From positions 1 through 64,000 of the forward strand of contig CAYSEF010000001.1 in the NCBI GenBank assembly GCA_964430105.1: DNA of 64,000 bases. The letters are read 5' to 3'. The notes below the pieces were generated by a model. The model was given only the letters and a program-made list of their open reading frames with translations, did not search any database and was not told where the DNA came from. How positions within the stretch are numbered: the stretch's first letter is position 1; every line of letters starts with the position of its first letter. The stretch comes from UMGS1696 sp964430105. Its GTDB lineage: Bacteria; Bacillota; Clostridia; Oscillospirales; CAG-272. Below, piece by piece: positions 53,886 to 63,583 of the stretch. A program made the position numbers and the translations under genes.

Positions 53886-55202
53886 ATGCAGAAAAACAGA
53901 AACGATGAAGAAGATGTTTCCATGTATTACCCTGATGGCGACGCCGCTAATATGGAAAGAGATGACCACGACGACGCATTTATAAATCAGAATATCAAGA
54001 AAAAAAACAGGATCAAGAAAAAAAATGCCCGACTTACTAAATCACAAATAAGTCTTATCGCAGTAATATTTTTGATCTATACAGCAGTGATTTTTGTGGC
54101 AGCGTGGCTTATATTCTATAAACCTGCACAGCCAAGTGTGGATGAAATCCCGTTTGATACAAATCCTGTGGAAACAGTAGATCCTCTAAAACCACCGCTC
54201 GATAATGAAATTCAAGATGAAACTGAAACAAGTGCGGTCGTGAGCGATGATGCATATACAGTTAAAGAAGGCATTTATAACATTCTTATAATAGGTCATG
54301 ATGATACCGCACTTCTCGCCGATGTTGTAATGGTGGTGAATTGCGATACTAATACCGGAAAAATTTCCGTTATGCAGATACCGCGCGATACCCTTGTTAC
54401 AATAGGACTTATCACAAACAAGAATAACGAAGCATTCTCACATTACTATATGGATGCAAAAGCCGAAAAGGTCGATGATCCGTATTTTGAAGCTGCTGAA
54501 AGATACGCCGAATTGCTTGAGCAGAGCCTTTGTATCAATATTCATCATAAGGTCATCATGAATTTGAAAGGCTTCCGTAGTATCGTTGATGCGATTGATG
54601 GCGTCGATGTTTATGTTCCGTCTGCTATGTATTACAGTGACCCTGAACAGGATCTGTATATCAATATTGGTGAGGGTTGGCAGCATCTTGACGGATATAA
54701 TGCCGAAGGCTTTGTAAGATTCCGCGCAGGTTATACACAGGCAGACCTTGGACGAGTTAATGCACAGAAGATATTCCTCACCGCAATGTTCACTAAGGTT
54801 AAAAATATCGTGAAATCTGCTGATGTTTCAGCGATAACTTCACTTGCAGGAGCAGTGTTTAACAGTGTATCGACTGACCTTACGATTTCAGATATAATCT
54901 ATTATGCAAAATTCCTCCCTAATGTAAATCTCGAGGAGATAAATATGATGACTCTTCCCGGGGATGTGGCAGGAGCATATTATGTAATCAACCGCTCAGC
55001 AGCCATTGATGTTATAAACAATTACTTCAATATTTATAACAAGGATATATCCGATTCAATCTTTGATAGAAATTATACCTTCTGCTTCACGGATTTGCAG
55101 TATATCTGCAACGTATACTTTGCCGAAACTAAAACAGGCTATGGAGATGTATATAATGGTGAAAGCATTGATGATGAATCGATTTATATCCCCAGAACGT
55201 AA
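53886..55202 (+). CDS. LytR-CpsA-Psr (LCP) family phosphotransferase
   Basis: Membrane-anchored enzyme that attaches secondary polymers to peptidoglycan. 438 residues: acidic/basic cytoplasmic tail (1-53), membrane helix (about 54-77), Pro/Asp/Thr-rich linker (about 80-125), then the LCP domain with NILIIGHDDTALLADVVMVV, PRDTLVTI and EGFVRFRAGYTQADLGRVNAQK (shown as EGFVRFRAGYTQADLGR). GAAAGG at 53869 precedes the ATG. LCP genes often sit between yqeK and rsfS in Clostridia. The cytoplasmic tail is longer than usual and highly charged. Confidence 0.93.
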   Translation: MQKNRNDEEDVSMYYPDGDAANMERDDHDDAFINQNIKKKNRIKKKNARLTKSQISLIAVIFLIYTAVIFVAAWLIFYKPAQPSVDEIPFDTNPVETVDPLKPPLDNEIQDETETSAVVSDDAYTVKEGIYNILIIGHDDTALLADVVMVVNCDTNTGKISVMQIPRDTLVTIGLITNKNNEAFSHYYMDAKAEKVDDPYFEAAERYAELLEQSLCINIHHKVIMNLKGFRSIVDAIDGVDVYVPSAMYYSDPEQDLYINIGEGWQHLDGYNAEGFVRFRAGYTQADLGRVNAQKIFLTAMFTKVKNIVKSADVSAITSLAGAVFNSVSTDLTISDIIYYAKFLPNVNLEEINMMTLPGDVAGAYYVINRSAAIDVINNYFNIYNKDISDSIFDRNYTFCFTDLQYICNVYFAETKTGYGDVYNGESIDDESIYIPRT

Positions 55203-55252
55203 AATCAAGGCTCAAATTATAATAATTCTTAACTATATTGATGGAGTAAATT

Positions 55253-55669
55253 ATGGACACCGAAATCACAAAGCTTCCATTTGAAGAAAATCTTACTAAG
55301 GAGCAGCTCAAAGACCCTGAAACTCTTGCAAAATTCATAGTTGCGGTGCTCGACTCCAAGAAAGCACGCGATATAAAGCTTCTCCATGTCGAAAAACAGA
55401 CTGTTATAGCAGACTATTTTGTAATCTGTACAGGTAATTCACGCACACAGATTCGTTCTCTTGCAGACGAAGTTGAATTTAAGCTTTCAAATTATGACGT
55501 AAAACCCATTCATATAGAGGGTATAGACTCAGGCGTTTGGGTTCTTGAAGACTTTGGTTCAGTCATTATTCATGTCTTCACTGAAGAATCGAGAAACTTC
55601 TATAAGCTCGAAAAGCTTTATCAGGATACAACCGAAAGAGATATTTCCGAGCTTGTAACAGAGGACTGA
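55253..55669 (+). CDS. rsfS: Ribosomal silencing factor RsfS
   Basis: Binds L14 and keeps ribosomal subunits apart under starvation. 138 residues. DSKKARDIKLLHVEKQT near 31, ADYFVICTGNSRTQIRSLAD near 51, and WVLEDFGSVIIHVFTEESR near 95 are diagnostic. About 15 more N-terminal residues than typical. Follows the LCP gene after 50 bp and precedes leuS. Confidence 0.96.
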   Translation: MDTEITKLPFEENLTKEQLKDPETLAKFIVAVLDSKKARDIKLLHVEKQTVIADYFVICTGNSRTQIRSLADEVEFKLSNYDVKPIHIEGIDSGVWVLEDFGSVIIHVFTEESRNFYKLEKLYQDTTERDISELVTED

Positions 55670-55763
55670 GAAATTTCTGTCACGTCAGTTTGAAGTCTTT
55701 CAGAAAATCACCTATATTTACGATCAAGAATAATAATTTTTCCATAAACAAAGGACAGCAACA

Positions 55764-58166
55764 ATGAAATACGATTTTGAGAAAATTGAGAAAAAATGGC
55801 AAGATAAGTGGGATGATGCCAAAATTTTTGAAGCATCCGAAGATCACACAAAGCCTAAATTCTATGCACTTGTAGAATTCCCGTATCCAAGCGGAGCAGG
55901 TATGCACGTAGGTCATATTAAGGCATACTCCGGTCTTGAGGTTGTTTCCAGAAAGAGAAGAATGCAGGGATATAACGTACTCTTCCCGATAGGATTTGAC
56001 GCATACGGTCTTCCTACTGAGAATTACGCTATTAAAACAGGCACACACCCCCGTATCGTTACTGATAACAATATCGCAAAGTTCACTTCTCAGCTCAAGA
56101 GAGTCGGATTTTCTTTCGACTGGTCAAGAGTAGTTGATACTACAGAAGAAAGCTACTATAAATGGACTCAGTGGATATTCCGTAAAATGTTCGATAACGG
56201 ACTTGTGTTCCGTGCAACTACACTTGTAAACTATTGTCCGAACTGTAAAGTAGTTCTTTCAAATGAAGATTCTCAGGGAGGTAAGTGCGATATCTGCCAT
56301 AGCGAGATCGTACAAAAGTCAAAGGACGTTTGGTACCTCCGTATTACAGAATATGCCGATAAGCTTCTTCAGGGTCTTGAAAAGGTAGACTATCTTCCTA
56401 ATGTCAAGCTCATGCAGGAAAACTGGATAGGTCGTTCGGAAGGTGCTTTTGCTGAATTTGCTCTTACCGGTTGCGATGATAAGCTGAAAATTTACACAAC
56501 ACGCTGCGACACAATGTTCGGTGTTACCTTCATGGTAATTGCTCCCGAACATCCGATAATCGAAAAATATCGTGATAAGATCGCAAATATCGATGCTCTT
56601 GATGCATATAAAGAAGAATGTGCCAAGAAGACCGAATTCGAGAGAACACAGCTTGTAAAAGATAAAACAGGCGTAAAAATAGAAGGAATTTCTGCTATAA
56701 ATCCTGCAAACGGTAAGGAAATCCCGATCTATATTTCCGACTACGTTATGATGGGCTACGGTACAGGAGCTATTATGGCAGTTCCGGCTCATGATGAACG
56801 TGACTATGATTTTGCAAAGAAATTCGGTATCGATATAATCGAAGTTATTTCCGGTGGTGATATCTCCAAGGAAGCATACACAGGCGATGGCGAAATGGTC
56901 AATTCCGAATTTTTGAACGGCATTAAGACCAAAAAAGAAGCTATAGCAAAGATGCTCGAATACCTTACCGAAAAGGGTATCGGTGAAAAGGGCGTACAGT
57001 ATAAAATGAAAGACTGGGCGTTCAACCGTCAGCGTTATTGGGGAGAACCTATTCCGATAGTTCATTGCGAAAAGTGCGGTATGGTCGGCGTTCCTTATGA
57101 AGAGCTTCCGCTTAAGTTGCCTCCGGTTGAAAACTTTGAACCCGGTGAGGGCGGCGAATCTCCTCTTGCTAAGATAGATTCCTTCGTTAATTGCACTTGC
57201 CCGAAGTGTGGTGGTCCCGCTAAACGTGAAACAGATACAATGCCTCAGTGGGCAGGCTCATCTTGGTACTTCCTCCGTTACTGTGATCCGCATAATGATA
57301 AAGAGTTCGCATCTGAAGAAGCTCTTAAATATTGGATGCCGGTAGACTGGTATAACGGTGGTATGGAACACGTAACACGTCATATGATCTATTCTCGTTT
57401 CTGGCATAGATTCCTTTATGACATCGGCGCTGTTCCTGTTGAAGAGCCTTATGCAAAGCGTACCGCACAGGGCCTTATCCTCGGTCCCGATGGCGATAAA
57501 ATGTCGAAATCAAAGGGTAATGTTGTAGACCCCAATGACGTAGTTGATGAATACGGTGCAGATGTACTTCGTGTTTATACTCTCTTTATGGGCGATTACG
57601 CATCAGCAGCTCCGTGGAGTGAAAACAGCGTTAAGGGATGCAAGAGATTCCTTGATCGTGTTGCAGGTTTGACAGATATCGTAAATGGTAAGGGCGTTAC
57701 AGCAAAGCTTGAAACATCATTCCATAAAACTATCAAAAAAGTTTCTTCCGATATCGAGGAAATGAAGTTTAATACTGCAATCGCATCAATGATGAGCCTG
57801 CTGAACGAAATTTATGAGGTTGGTTCAATCACAAAGGACGAGCTTTGCACATTTATTGCACTTCTGAATCCGTTTGCACCTCACCTCACAGAAGAAATGT
57901 GGGAACAGCTTGGCGGTAACGGCTTCCTTGCACTTGCAAAGTGGCCTGAATATGATGAAGCAAAGACGGTTGATAATGAAATCGAGATTGCTGTTCAGGT
58001 AAGCGGTAAGCTTCGTGGAACTATTATGATCTCTGTCGATACTACCAAAGATGAGGCTATCGAACTTGCAAAGAAGGACGAAAAGGTAGCACAGGCACTT
58101 GAAGGTAAGCAGATCGTTAAGGAAATTTATATTCCCGGAAAGATCGTAAATATCGTTGCAAAATAA
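55764..58166 (+). CDS. leuS: Leucyl-tRNA synthetase
   Basis: Charges tRNA-Leu. 800 residues, normal bacterial length. HIGH-type motif PYPSGAGMHVGHIKAYS (about 38-54), zinc-type cysteines CPNC and CDIC near 157-180, the editing domain (about 225-415, with TTRCDTMFGVTF), and KMSKS in DGDKMSKSKGNVV near 577. The anticodon-binding domain and C-terminal tail (VQVSGKLRGTI) follow. The 94-bp gap before it holds no T-box leader, so it appears to be read from the upstream operon. The weak GGACAGCAACA precedes the ATG. Confidence 0.98.
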   Translation: MKYDFEKIEKKWQDKWDDAKIFEASEDHTKPKFYALVEFPYPSGAGMHVGHIKAYSGLEVVSRKRRMQGYNVLFPIGFDAYGLPTENYAIKTGTHPRIVTDNNIAKFTSQLKRVGFSFDWSRVVDTTEESYYKWTQWIFRKMFDNGLVFRATTLVNYCPNCKVVLSNEDSQGGKCDICHSEIVQKSKDVWYLRITEYADKLLQGLEKVDYLPNVKLMQENWIGRSEGAFAEFALTGCDDKLKIYTTRCDTMFGVTFMVIAPEHPIIEKYRDKIANIDALDAYKEECAKKTEFERTQLVKDKTGVKIEGISAINPANGKEIPIYISDYVMMGYGTGAIMAVPAHDERDYDFAKKFGIDIIEVISGGDISKEAYTGDGEMVNSEFLNGIKTKKEAIAKMLEYLTEKGIGEKGVQYKMKDWAFNRQRYWGEPIPIVHCEKCGMVGVPYEELPLKLPPVENFEPGEGGESPLAKIDSFVNCTCPKCGGPAKRETDTMPQWAGSSWYFLRYCDPHNDKEFASEEALKYWMPVDWYNGGMEHVTRHMIYSRFWHRFLYDIGAVPVEEPYAKRTAQGLILGPDGDKMSKSKGNVVDPNDVVDEYGADVLRVYTLFMGDYASAAPWSENSVKGCKRFLDRVAGLTDIVNGKGVTAKLETSFHKTIKKVSSDIEEMKFNTAIASMMSLLNEIYEVGSITKDELCTFIALLNPFAPHLTEEMWEQLGGNGFLALAKWPEYDEAKTVDNEIEIAVQVSGKLRGTIMISVDTTKDEAIELAKKDEKVAQALEGKQIVKEIYIPGKIVNIVAK

Positions 58167-58200
58167 TTTCAAAAAGCAAGCGTAATTCTAAAAAAACATA

Positions 58201-58229
58201 TTGACAAATAAGGTAATTTGCTGTATAAT
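58201..58229 (+). promoter_or_regulatory. Consensus promoter of rpsU
   Basis: TTGACA (58201-58206), 17 bp, TATAAT (58224-58229). Confidence 0.9.
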
Positions 58230-58289
58230 ATTCGAGAGAGGTTAACGAATAAGTTACCTTTGCTTAAAGCGAAGGGAGGGAATAGAAAG

Positions 58290-58466
58290 ATGGCAGAAAT
58301 CAGAGTTAAAGATGGTGAATCGCTCGACAGTGCTCTTCGTCGTTTCAAGAGACAGTGCCAGCGTTCCGGTATTCAGGCTGAGCTTCGCAAGAGAGAATGC
58401 TACGAAAAGCCCAGCGTAAAGAGAAAAAAGAAGTCCGAAGCAGCTAGAAAGCGTAAGTATAAGTAA
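58290..58466 (+). CDS. rpsU: 30S ribosomal protein S21
   Basis: Basic 58-residue ribosomal protein: MAEIRVKDGESLDSALRRFK and the R/K-rich tail are diagnostic. The frame opens upstream at 58218, but that ATG overlaps the promoter; GAAGGGAGGG before 58290 fixes the start. Transcribed alone from a full-consensus promoter, with its own terminator. Confidence 0.97.
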   Translation: MAEIRVKDGESLDSALRRFKRQCQRSGIQAELRKRECYEKPSVKRKKKSEAARKRKYK

Positions 58467-58507
58467 TTCGGCTTTTCTCTGGATAAACAGAAACCAACAG
58501 AATTTTT

Positions 58508-58540
58508 AAGGAATCAGTCTTAGGATTGGTTCCTTTTCTG
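58508..58540 (+). terminator. Terminator of rpsU
   Basis: AAGGAATCAGTC (58508-58519) pairs with GATTGGTTCCTT (58524-58535), with G-U pairs, then TTCTGTTTT. Confidence 0.85.
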
Positions 58541-58673
58541 TTTTATAATGATAAAGTAATGCTTTGGTGCGTTTCATACAAAATTAACACTGCGTACAAT
58601 AAAACCACAAGCCATATAATGCCTTTTATGATATAATGTAACGTAGTTAGTAAATTTGGAGTGACAGAAAAGT

Positions 58674-59555
58674 ATGAAGAAACTATTGCTTATTATAAAT
58701 CCTATAACAGCAAAAACAACGCTCAGTCCATATCTTATCGATGTTATTGATATATTTGAAAAGGGCGGATATGATGTTACTGTCCATATAACAAAACAGA
58801 AGGGTGATACAAAGGTTATCACTGAAACAATAGGTTCAAAATTTGATATTGTCGTCTGCTCAGGTGGAGACGGTACTTTGAATGAAACTGTGTCCGGCAT
58901 TTTAGAACTGAAAGAGCGTCCGAGAGTCGGATATATCCCGGCTGGAACTACAAATGATTTTGCTACAAGCTGGGGAATACCGAAAAAGCCTATCGAAGCT
59001 GCAAAAAGCATAGTATTGACAGAACCTGTTCCGACTGATGTAAGCGTATTCTGCGGAAGACCGTTTGTGTATGTGGCGGCATTTGGTGCGTTTACGGAAG
59101 TTTCGTATCAAACCCCTCAGCAACTCAAAAATAGCCTTGGACGAACCGCATATATTTTTGAAGGAATAAAAAGTCTTGCAACTATCAGACCGTGGAAGTT
59201 GAAAATCGAACACGATAATGGCACTGTAGAGGGCGAATTTCTTTATGGTATGGTGTCAAATACCCGTCGTGTGGGTGGATTTGAGCTGAAAATGAAGGAT
59301 GATATCAGCATATCAGATGGTCTGATGGAAGTAGTTCTCGTTAAAAAGCCTGCGCATCCCTCAGAAGGTGCAAAAATGCTTGGTGCGGTACTTGCACAGG
59401 ATACGCAAAGTGAGTATATAACATTTGCCCATACTAAAAACATACGATTTGTGTCTGACGAAGACCTTCCGTGGACAGTTGACGGTGAAAACGGTGGAAT
59501 AGTCAAAAGTGGTGATGTTACAATACTTGAACACGCAATAGAACTCTATTTTTAA
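58674..59555 (+). CDS. Diacylglycerol kinase-like lipid kinase (YegS/DgkB family)
   Basis: Lipid kinase of 293 residues. The nucleotide-binding motif is SGGDGTLNETVSGI (G64-T68 core), preceded by IINPITAKTT and followed by GYIPAGTTNDFATSWGIP near 105. VSNTRRVGGFELKMKDD near 194 and DEDLPWTVDGENGG near 263 are typical. DgkB recycles diacylglycerol in Gram-positive membranes; this protein could do so or act on another lipid. Start ATG follows GGAGTGACAGAAAAGT. Possible -10 TATAAT near 58634; no clear -35. Confidence 0.9.
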   Translation: MKKLLLIINPITAKTTLSPYLIDVIDIFEKGGYDVTVHITKQKGDTKVITETIGSKFDIVVCSGGDGTLNETVSGILELKERPRVGYIPAGTTNDFATSWGIPKKPIEAAKSIVLTEPVPTDVSVFCGRPFVYVAAFGAFTEVSYQTPQQLKNSLGRTAYIFEGIKSLATIRPWKLKIEHDNGTVEGEFLYGMVSNTRRVGGFELKMKDDISISDGLMEVVLVKKPAHPSEGAKMLGAVLAQDTQSEYITFAHTKNIRFVSDEDLPWTVDGENGGIVKSGDVTILEHAIELYF

Positions 59556-59628
59556 GCCCATTCCAAATGTATCCGCTTATCATAAAAATCCTTATAAAAC
59601 TATAAAAATTAACAAAATAGTAAACACA

Positions 59629-59657
59629 TTGCTTGCAAAATGTGCTATAAGTATTAG
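59629..59657 (+). promoter_or_regulatory. Putative promoter of the GH38 gene
   Basis: TTGCTT (59629-59634), 17 bp, TATTAG (59652-59657). The -10 box overlaps the first operator half-site, so a repressor bound there would block it. Confidence 0.45.
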
Positions 59658-59694
59658 TGACTCGATCACTTACTCGGTTATAAGAATAAGTGAT
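59654..59694 (+). promoter_or_regulatory. Operator cluster upstream of the GH38 gene
   Basis: Three similar half-sites: TTAGTGA (59654-59660), TCACTTA (59666-59672) and TAAGTGA (59687-59693). Sites 1 and 2 face each other, and so do 2 and 3; ATCACTTA/TAAGTGAT (59665-59672, 59687-59694) is an exact 8-bp inverted repeat. Confidence 0.6.
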
Positions 59695-59731
59695 AACTAC
59701 TTATTGAGCATAGCTTTAAAGGAGAAAAATC

Positions 59732-62700
59732 ATGGAAAAGCAAAAAAAACTGTACGTTGTTGCGAATGCTCACCTTGATACCCAGTGGAACTGGACTATT
59801 CAGGACACAATTCGTGATTGCGTAAAGAATACTTTGGAATACAACTTTGAACTCATGGATAAGTATCCGAACTATCGCATGAATTTTGAAGGTGCATTCC
59901 GTTATAAGCTTGCAAAAGAGTATTATCCCGACCTCTATGAAAAGCTGAAGGGCTATATCGCTGAAGGCAGATGGAATGTGGCAGGTTCTACATGGGATGC
60001 AATGGATGCAAATGTACCGTCATCCGAAGCACTTATGCGTCAGATTCTCTACGGAAATGGCTATTTTGAAAAAGAATTCGGCAAGAAGAGTAGCGATATC
60101 TTCCTGACTGACTGTTTTGGTTTCCGTTATGCACTTCCGTCTATCGAAGCGCATATGGGCTTGAACGGCTTCTCTACACAGAAACTCGTATGGGGTGTAG
60201 GTGGTCCTATGTACGAAAAGGATGGTTCTGTTTCAAAGCCGCAGCTTGAGAAGCATGATGATCCCGAACGTCACGAACGTATGGACCTCGGTAAATGGGT
60301 AGGCCCGGATGGAAACTATATTATAGCATCCTTCCTTGAAGGTAACTACACATATAACTTTGATAACGATAACGATCAGCGTCCGATCAATACAAGAGAA
60401 GAATATCTCCGTGAAATCGAACATAACGAAAAGCATACAGGCGCAGCGGTTCGTTCAATGTACTTTGGTACAGGTGACTACGGCGGATCTTGTAAGGAAT
60501 CCTCTGCTAAGATGGTAAATGAAGCTGTAGAAGATAACGGAAACGGACTGTTTGAAGTAGTTTCTTCATCCACAGATCAGATCTTCAACGAACTTACTCA
60601 AGAGCAGATTGACGCACTTCCTGCATATGATGGAGAACTCCTTATTCCTCATGGTTCAGGTGCGCTGACTTCTCATACCATCAATAAGAGATGGAACAGA
60701 AAGAACGAACTTCTCGGTGACTCTGCTGAACGTGCCGCAATTATTTCTGCATGGCTTGGAGCAGGCGAATATCCGACAGAAAGACTTCTCACCGCATGGC
60801 AGACATTCCTGTGGCATCAGTTCCACGATGACCTTCCGGGTACTTCCATCGCAGCAGCGTATGTGTTCACATATAATGACTATGTTATCGCTCTTAATAT
60901 GTTTGCTTCTGAGCTTGCAAATGCTGTTGGTGGCGTAACAAGAACCCTCGATACAAATGTAAAGGGTACACCTGTTGTAGTTTATAACCCGGTTTCTGTT
61001 GAAAGAAATGATGTTGTTGTAGCTGAACTTGATATTAAGGCTCCTTTCGTTCGTGTATTCGACGGTATGGGTAATGAAGTTCCTGCACAGATTTCTAAAG
61101 CTAACGGTAAGACTGTAGTAAAGTTTATCGCAAAGGTAGCACCGGTAAGCTGCACAGTATTTGATGTTCAGGAAAGCGAAACAGCTAGCCCGATCACTTC
61201 AAATATCAGCGTAAATGGCAATGTTCTTGAAAATCAGCGTTATGTTGTAACCATCGACGAAAACGGCGATATTGCAAGCATTGTTGATAAGGCTAATGAT
61301 AATTTTGAACTTCTGAAAACTCCCGCACACCTTGAAATAGGCCCTGACTCCAGCGTAAACTGGCCATCATGGGAGCTTGTTTTGAAGGATTCCATGGCAG
61401 AACCTAAGCTTGTTGGCGGTAATGCTGAAATCGAAGTAGTTGATAACGGTCCGGCAGTAGTTTCCATAAAGGTAAAGCGTACATTTGAAGGCTCTACATT
61501 TGAACAGATCATCTCTCTTTGGGATGGCGGTCAGAGAGTAGATGTTGCGAATACTGTTAACTGGTATCAGCGCGAATCTAACCTCCGTGCTGCATTTGAA
61601 TTGAATGTATCCAACCCGAACGCTACATTCGATCTCGGCCTTGGCGCAATCGAAAGCGGTAATACCGACAATTATCCTTATTATCAGCACGTTGCTCATC
61701 AGTGGGCAGACCTCACAGCTGAAGACGGAAGCTATGGCGTATCTATTATGAACGATTGTAAGTACGGTATGGATAAGCCCAATGATAATACACTTCGTCT
61801 TACACTCATTCATACTCCGCCTGTACCGTATCTCCCTCAGTCTGGTCAGGACTGGCAGGATATGGGTCTGAATATCTTCACTTACTCTATCGCAGGCCAT
61901 AAGGGATTCCGTAATGGTACAGCAAAGGAAGCTGCAGAGCTTAACCAGCCTATGATGCCGTTCACAGCACCTAAGCATGATGGACAGGGAAGAGCTATTT
62001 CCTTCGTTTCCGTTGATAATGAAGATGTTATCATCCGTTGCGTAAAGAAGGAAGAAAAGGGCGATAGAATCATCGTTCGTGTTCAGGAAACCACAGGTAA
62101 GGGAGCTAACTGCAAGCTGACATTTGCCGGAAATCTCACTTCTGTAACAGAAACAAACGGATACGAAGATGAGATCGGTGCAGTTGCATTCAATGGCAAT
62201 TCCTTCAATGTTGAACTCGGAAAGTATGCAGTTAAGACATTTGCAATTACTCTTGCTCCTGTTGCACAGGCTGATAAGGTAGCATCAGAAGCTGTTGTAC
62301 TTCCTTATGATAAGCGTGTTACAACCGCAAACTCCGATAGAACTGCAGGCGAATTCGCAAACGGTATTTCTATCCCGACAGAACTTTATAGCGAAGATGT
62401 TACCGCAGGCGGAATCAGCTTTAAGCTTGCTCCTGCTGACGAAAAGAACGCTGTTGTATCTGCAGGTCAGACTATTACTCTGCCTGAAGGCTATGATAAG
62501 CTCTATATTCTTGCAGCAAGCGCAAATGGCGACAAAAAAGCTGAATTTAAGGTTGACGATAAGGCAGTTGAAATTGGCGTTCAGGACTACAAGGAAAATG
62601 TAGGCTCTTGGGATATGCTTGCAAATGGCTCGACTTGCATTATCAAGCGTGACGAAATTGCTGTAAACTATACTCATACCCACGAAGCAGAAGGCGATAG

Positions 62701-63514
62701 ACTCTATCTCTTTGCATATCTTTACAAGTATTCTATCGATATCAAGGGTGCTAAGACTGTAACACTTCCTAACGATAGCGATATCATTGTAATGGCTGCT
62801 ACTGCTGTAGTAAGCGGAAATGATGCAGTAACCGAGCTTGCACCGCTGTATGATAAGGTTGATAGCTATAATAAGCCAAAGCATACAGTAACCTTTAAGA
62901 CACTCTCCGGTAACGTTCAGAAGACAATGGAAATACAGGAAGGCGTATGCTTCACCTGCAATGCTAACCATTATGAAGATGGTTATGTGTTCTCTGAATG
63001 GGATTGCGAAGATATTATTCTCATTCATGGCTCTACCGCACTTATCAGAATGCCCGACCATGATATTGAAATCGGATTAAAGGCAACAAAGCTTGGCGAA
63101 GATGTTCTCACAAATAAGCCCTGCAAGGCTAATGGTTCCTTCAATGATCAGGAAACTCCCGATAAGGCGATAAATGGCGGCGCAGAAGGTAAATGGTGTG
63201 ATGAAACCGAAGACGACAAGCATTGGCTCGAAGTTGATACAGGTGAAGTTAGCACTGTAAACCAGTGGTTCACTATGCACGCAGGTACTTTTGAATCTCC
63301 GGCAATGAATACAAGCGATTTCAAGCTTCTCGCTAAGAAGAACGAAGAAGATGAATGGACTGTTGTTGATACAGTTGTTGGTAATAAGGATGATATCGTA
63401 CTTCGTGAGTTCGCTCCTGTTGAAGCACGTTACTTCCGTCTTGAAGTTGAAAAGGCTACACAGTACGGTGATCGTACAGTAAGACTGTATATGCTTCAGG
63501 TTCTCAAGGCGTAA
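59732..63514 (+). CDS. GH38 alpha-mannosidase with C-terminal carbohydrate-binding-type domain
   Basis: Retaining alpha-mannosidase of family GH38, 1260 residues. Zinc site ANAHLDTQWNW (H14, D16), catalytic nucleophile D127 in LTDCFGF, and WHQFHDDLPGTS near 363 (metal-binding His). The central helical domain and beta-sandwich domains follow (about 280-870). Extra C-terminal parts are a region of about 180 residues, a small beta repeat (KHTVTFKTLSGN, about 1050-1110, like Listeria-Bacteroides repeats) and an F5/8 type C (CBM32-like) domain (about 1125-1260, NGSFNDQETPDKAINGG). No signal peptide is visible, which is odd for a CBM-bearing enzyme. AAAGGAGAAAAATC precedes the ATG. Confidence 0.93.
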   Translation: MEKQKKLYVVANAHLDTQWNWTIQDTIRDCVKNTLEYNFELMDKYPNYRMNFEGAFRYKLAKEYYPDLYEKLKGYIAEGRWNVAGSTWDAMDANVPSSEALMRQILYGNGYFEKEFGKKSSDIFLTDCFGFRYALPSIEAHMGLNGFSTQKLVWGVGGPMYEKDGSVSKPQLEKHDDPERHERMDLGKWVGPDGNYIIASFLEGNYTYNFDNDNDQRPINTREEYLREIEHNEKHTGAAVRSMYFGTGDYGGSCKESSAKMVNEAVEDNGNGLFEVVSSSTDQIFNELTQEQIDALPAYDGELLIPHGSGALTSHTINKRWNRKNELLGDSAERAAIISAWLGAGEYPTERLLTAWQTFLWHQFHDDLPGTSIAAAYVFTYNDYVIALNMFASELANAVGGVTRTLDTNVKGTPVVVYNPVSVERNDVVVAELDIKAPFVRVFDGMGNEVPAQISKANGKTVVKFIAKVAPVSCTVFDVQESETASPITSNISVNGNVLENQRYVVTIDENGDIASIVDKANDNFELLKTPAHLEIGPDSSVNWPSWELVLKDSMAEPKLVGGNAEIEVVDNGPAVVSIKVKRTFEGSTFEQIISLWDGGQRVDVANTVNWYQRESNLRAAFELNVSNPNATFDLGLGAIESGNTDNYPYYQHVAHQWADLTAEDGSYGVSIMNDCKYGMDKPNDNTLRLTLIHTPPVPYLPQSGQDWQDMGLNIFTYSIAGHKGFRNGTAKEAAELNQPMMPFTAPKHDGQGRAISFVSVDNEDVIIRCVKKEEKGDRIIVRVQETTGKGANCKLTFAGNLTSVTETNGYEDEIGAVAFNGNSFNVELGKYAVKTFAITLAPVAQADKVASEAVVLPYDKRVTTANSDRTAGEFANGISIPTELYSEDVTAGGISFKLAPADEKNAVVSAGQTITLPEGYDKLYILAASANGDKKAEFKVDDKAVEIGVQDYKENVGSWDMLANGSTCIIKRDEIAVNYTHTHEAEGDRLYLFAYLYKYSIDIKGAKTVTLPNDSDIIVMAATAVVSGNDAVTELAPLYDKVDSYNKPKHTVTFKTLSGNVQKTMEIQEGVCFTCNANHYEDGYVFSEWDCEDIILIHGSTALIRMPDHDIEIGLKATKLGEDVLTNKPCKANGSFNDQETPDKAINGGAEGKWCDETEDDKHWLEVDTGEVSTVNQWFTMHAGTFESPAMNTSDFKLLAKKNEEDEWTVVDTVVGNKDDIVLREFAPVEARYFRLEVEKATQYGDRTVRLYMLQVLKA

Positions 63515-63530
63515 ATCAATAAATCAAATA

Positions 63531-63575
63531 AAAAAAGCCGTTTCCCAAACTCATTAGGGAACGGCTTTTTTGTTT
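63531..63575. terminator. Terminator between GH38 and DUF47 genes
   Basis: AAAAAAGCCGTTTCCC (63531-63546) pairs with GGGAACGGCTTTTTT (63557-63571) with one bulged T. U-rich tails arise on both strands, so it probably serves both convergent genes. Confidence 0.9.
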
Positions 63576-63583
63576 TTTAATTA

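Noticed and set aside
55670..55763. T-box leader before leuS
   Set aside because: The gap is only 94 bp, with no promoter, specifier stem or terminator; far too short for a T-box.
56319..57065. 248-codon minus-strand frame inside leuS
   Set aside because: A shadow of leuS, with no ribosome site and no recognisable protein features.
62285..63061. 258-codon minus-strand frame inside the GH38 gene
   Set aside because: A shadow of a gene with biased codons; odd composition, no start signals.
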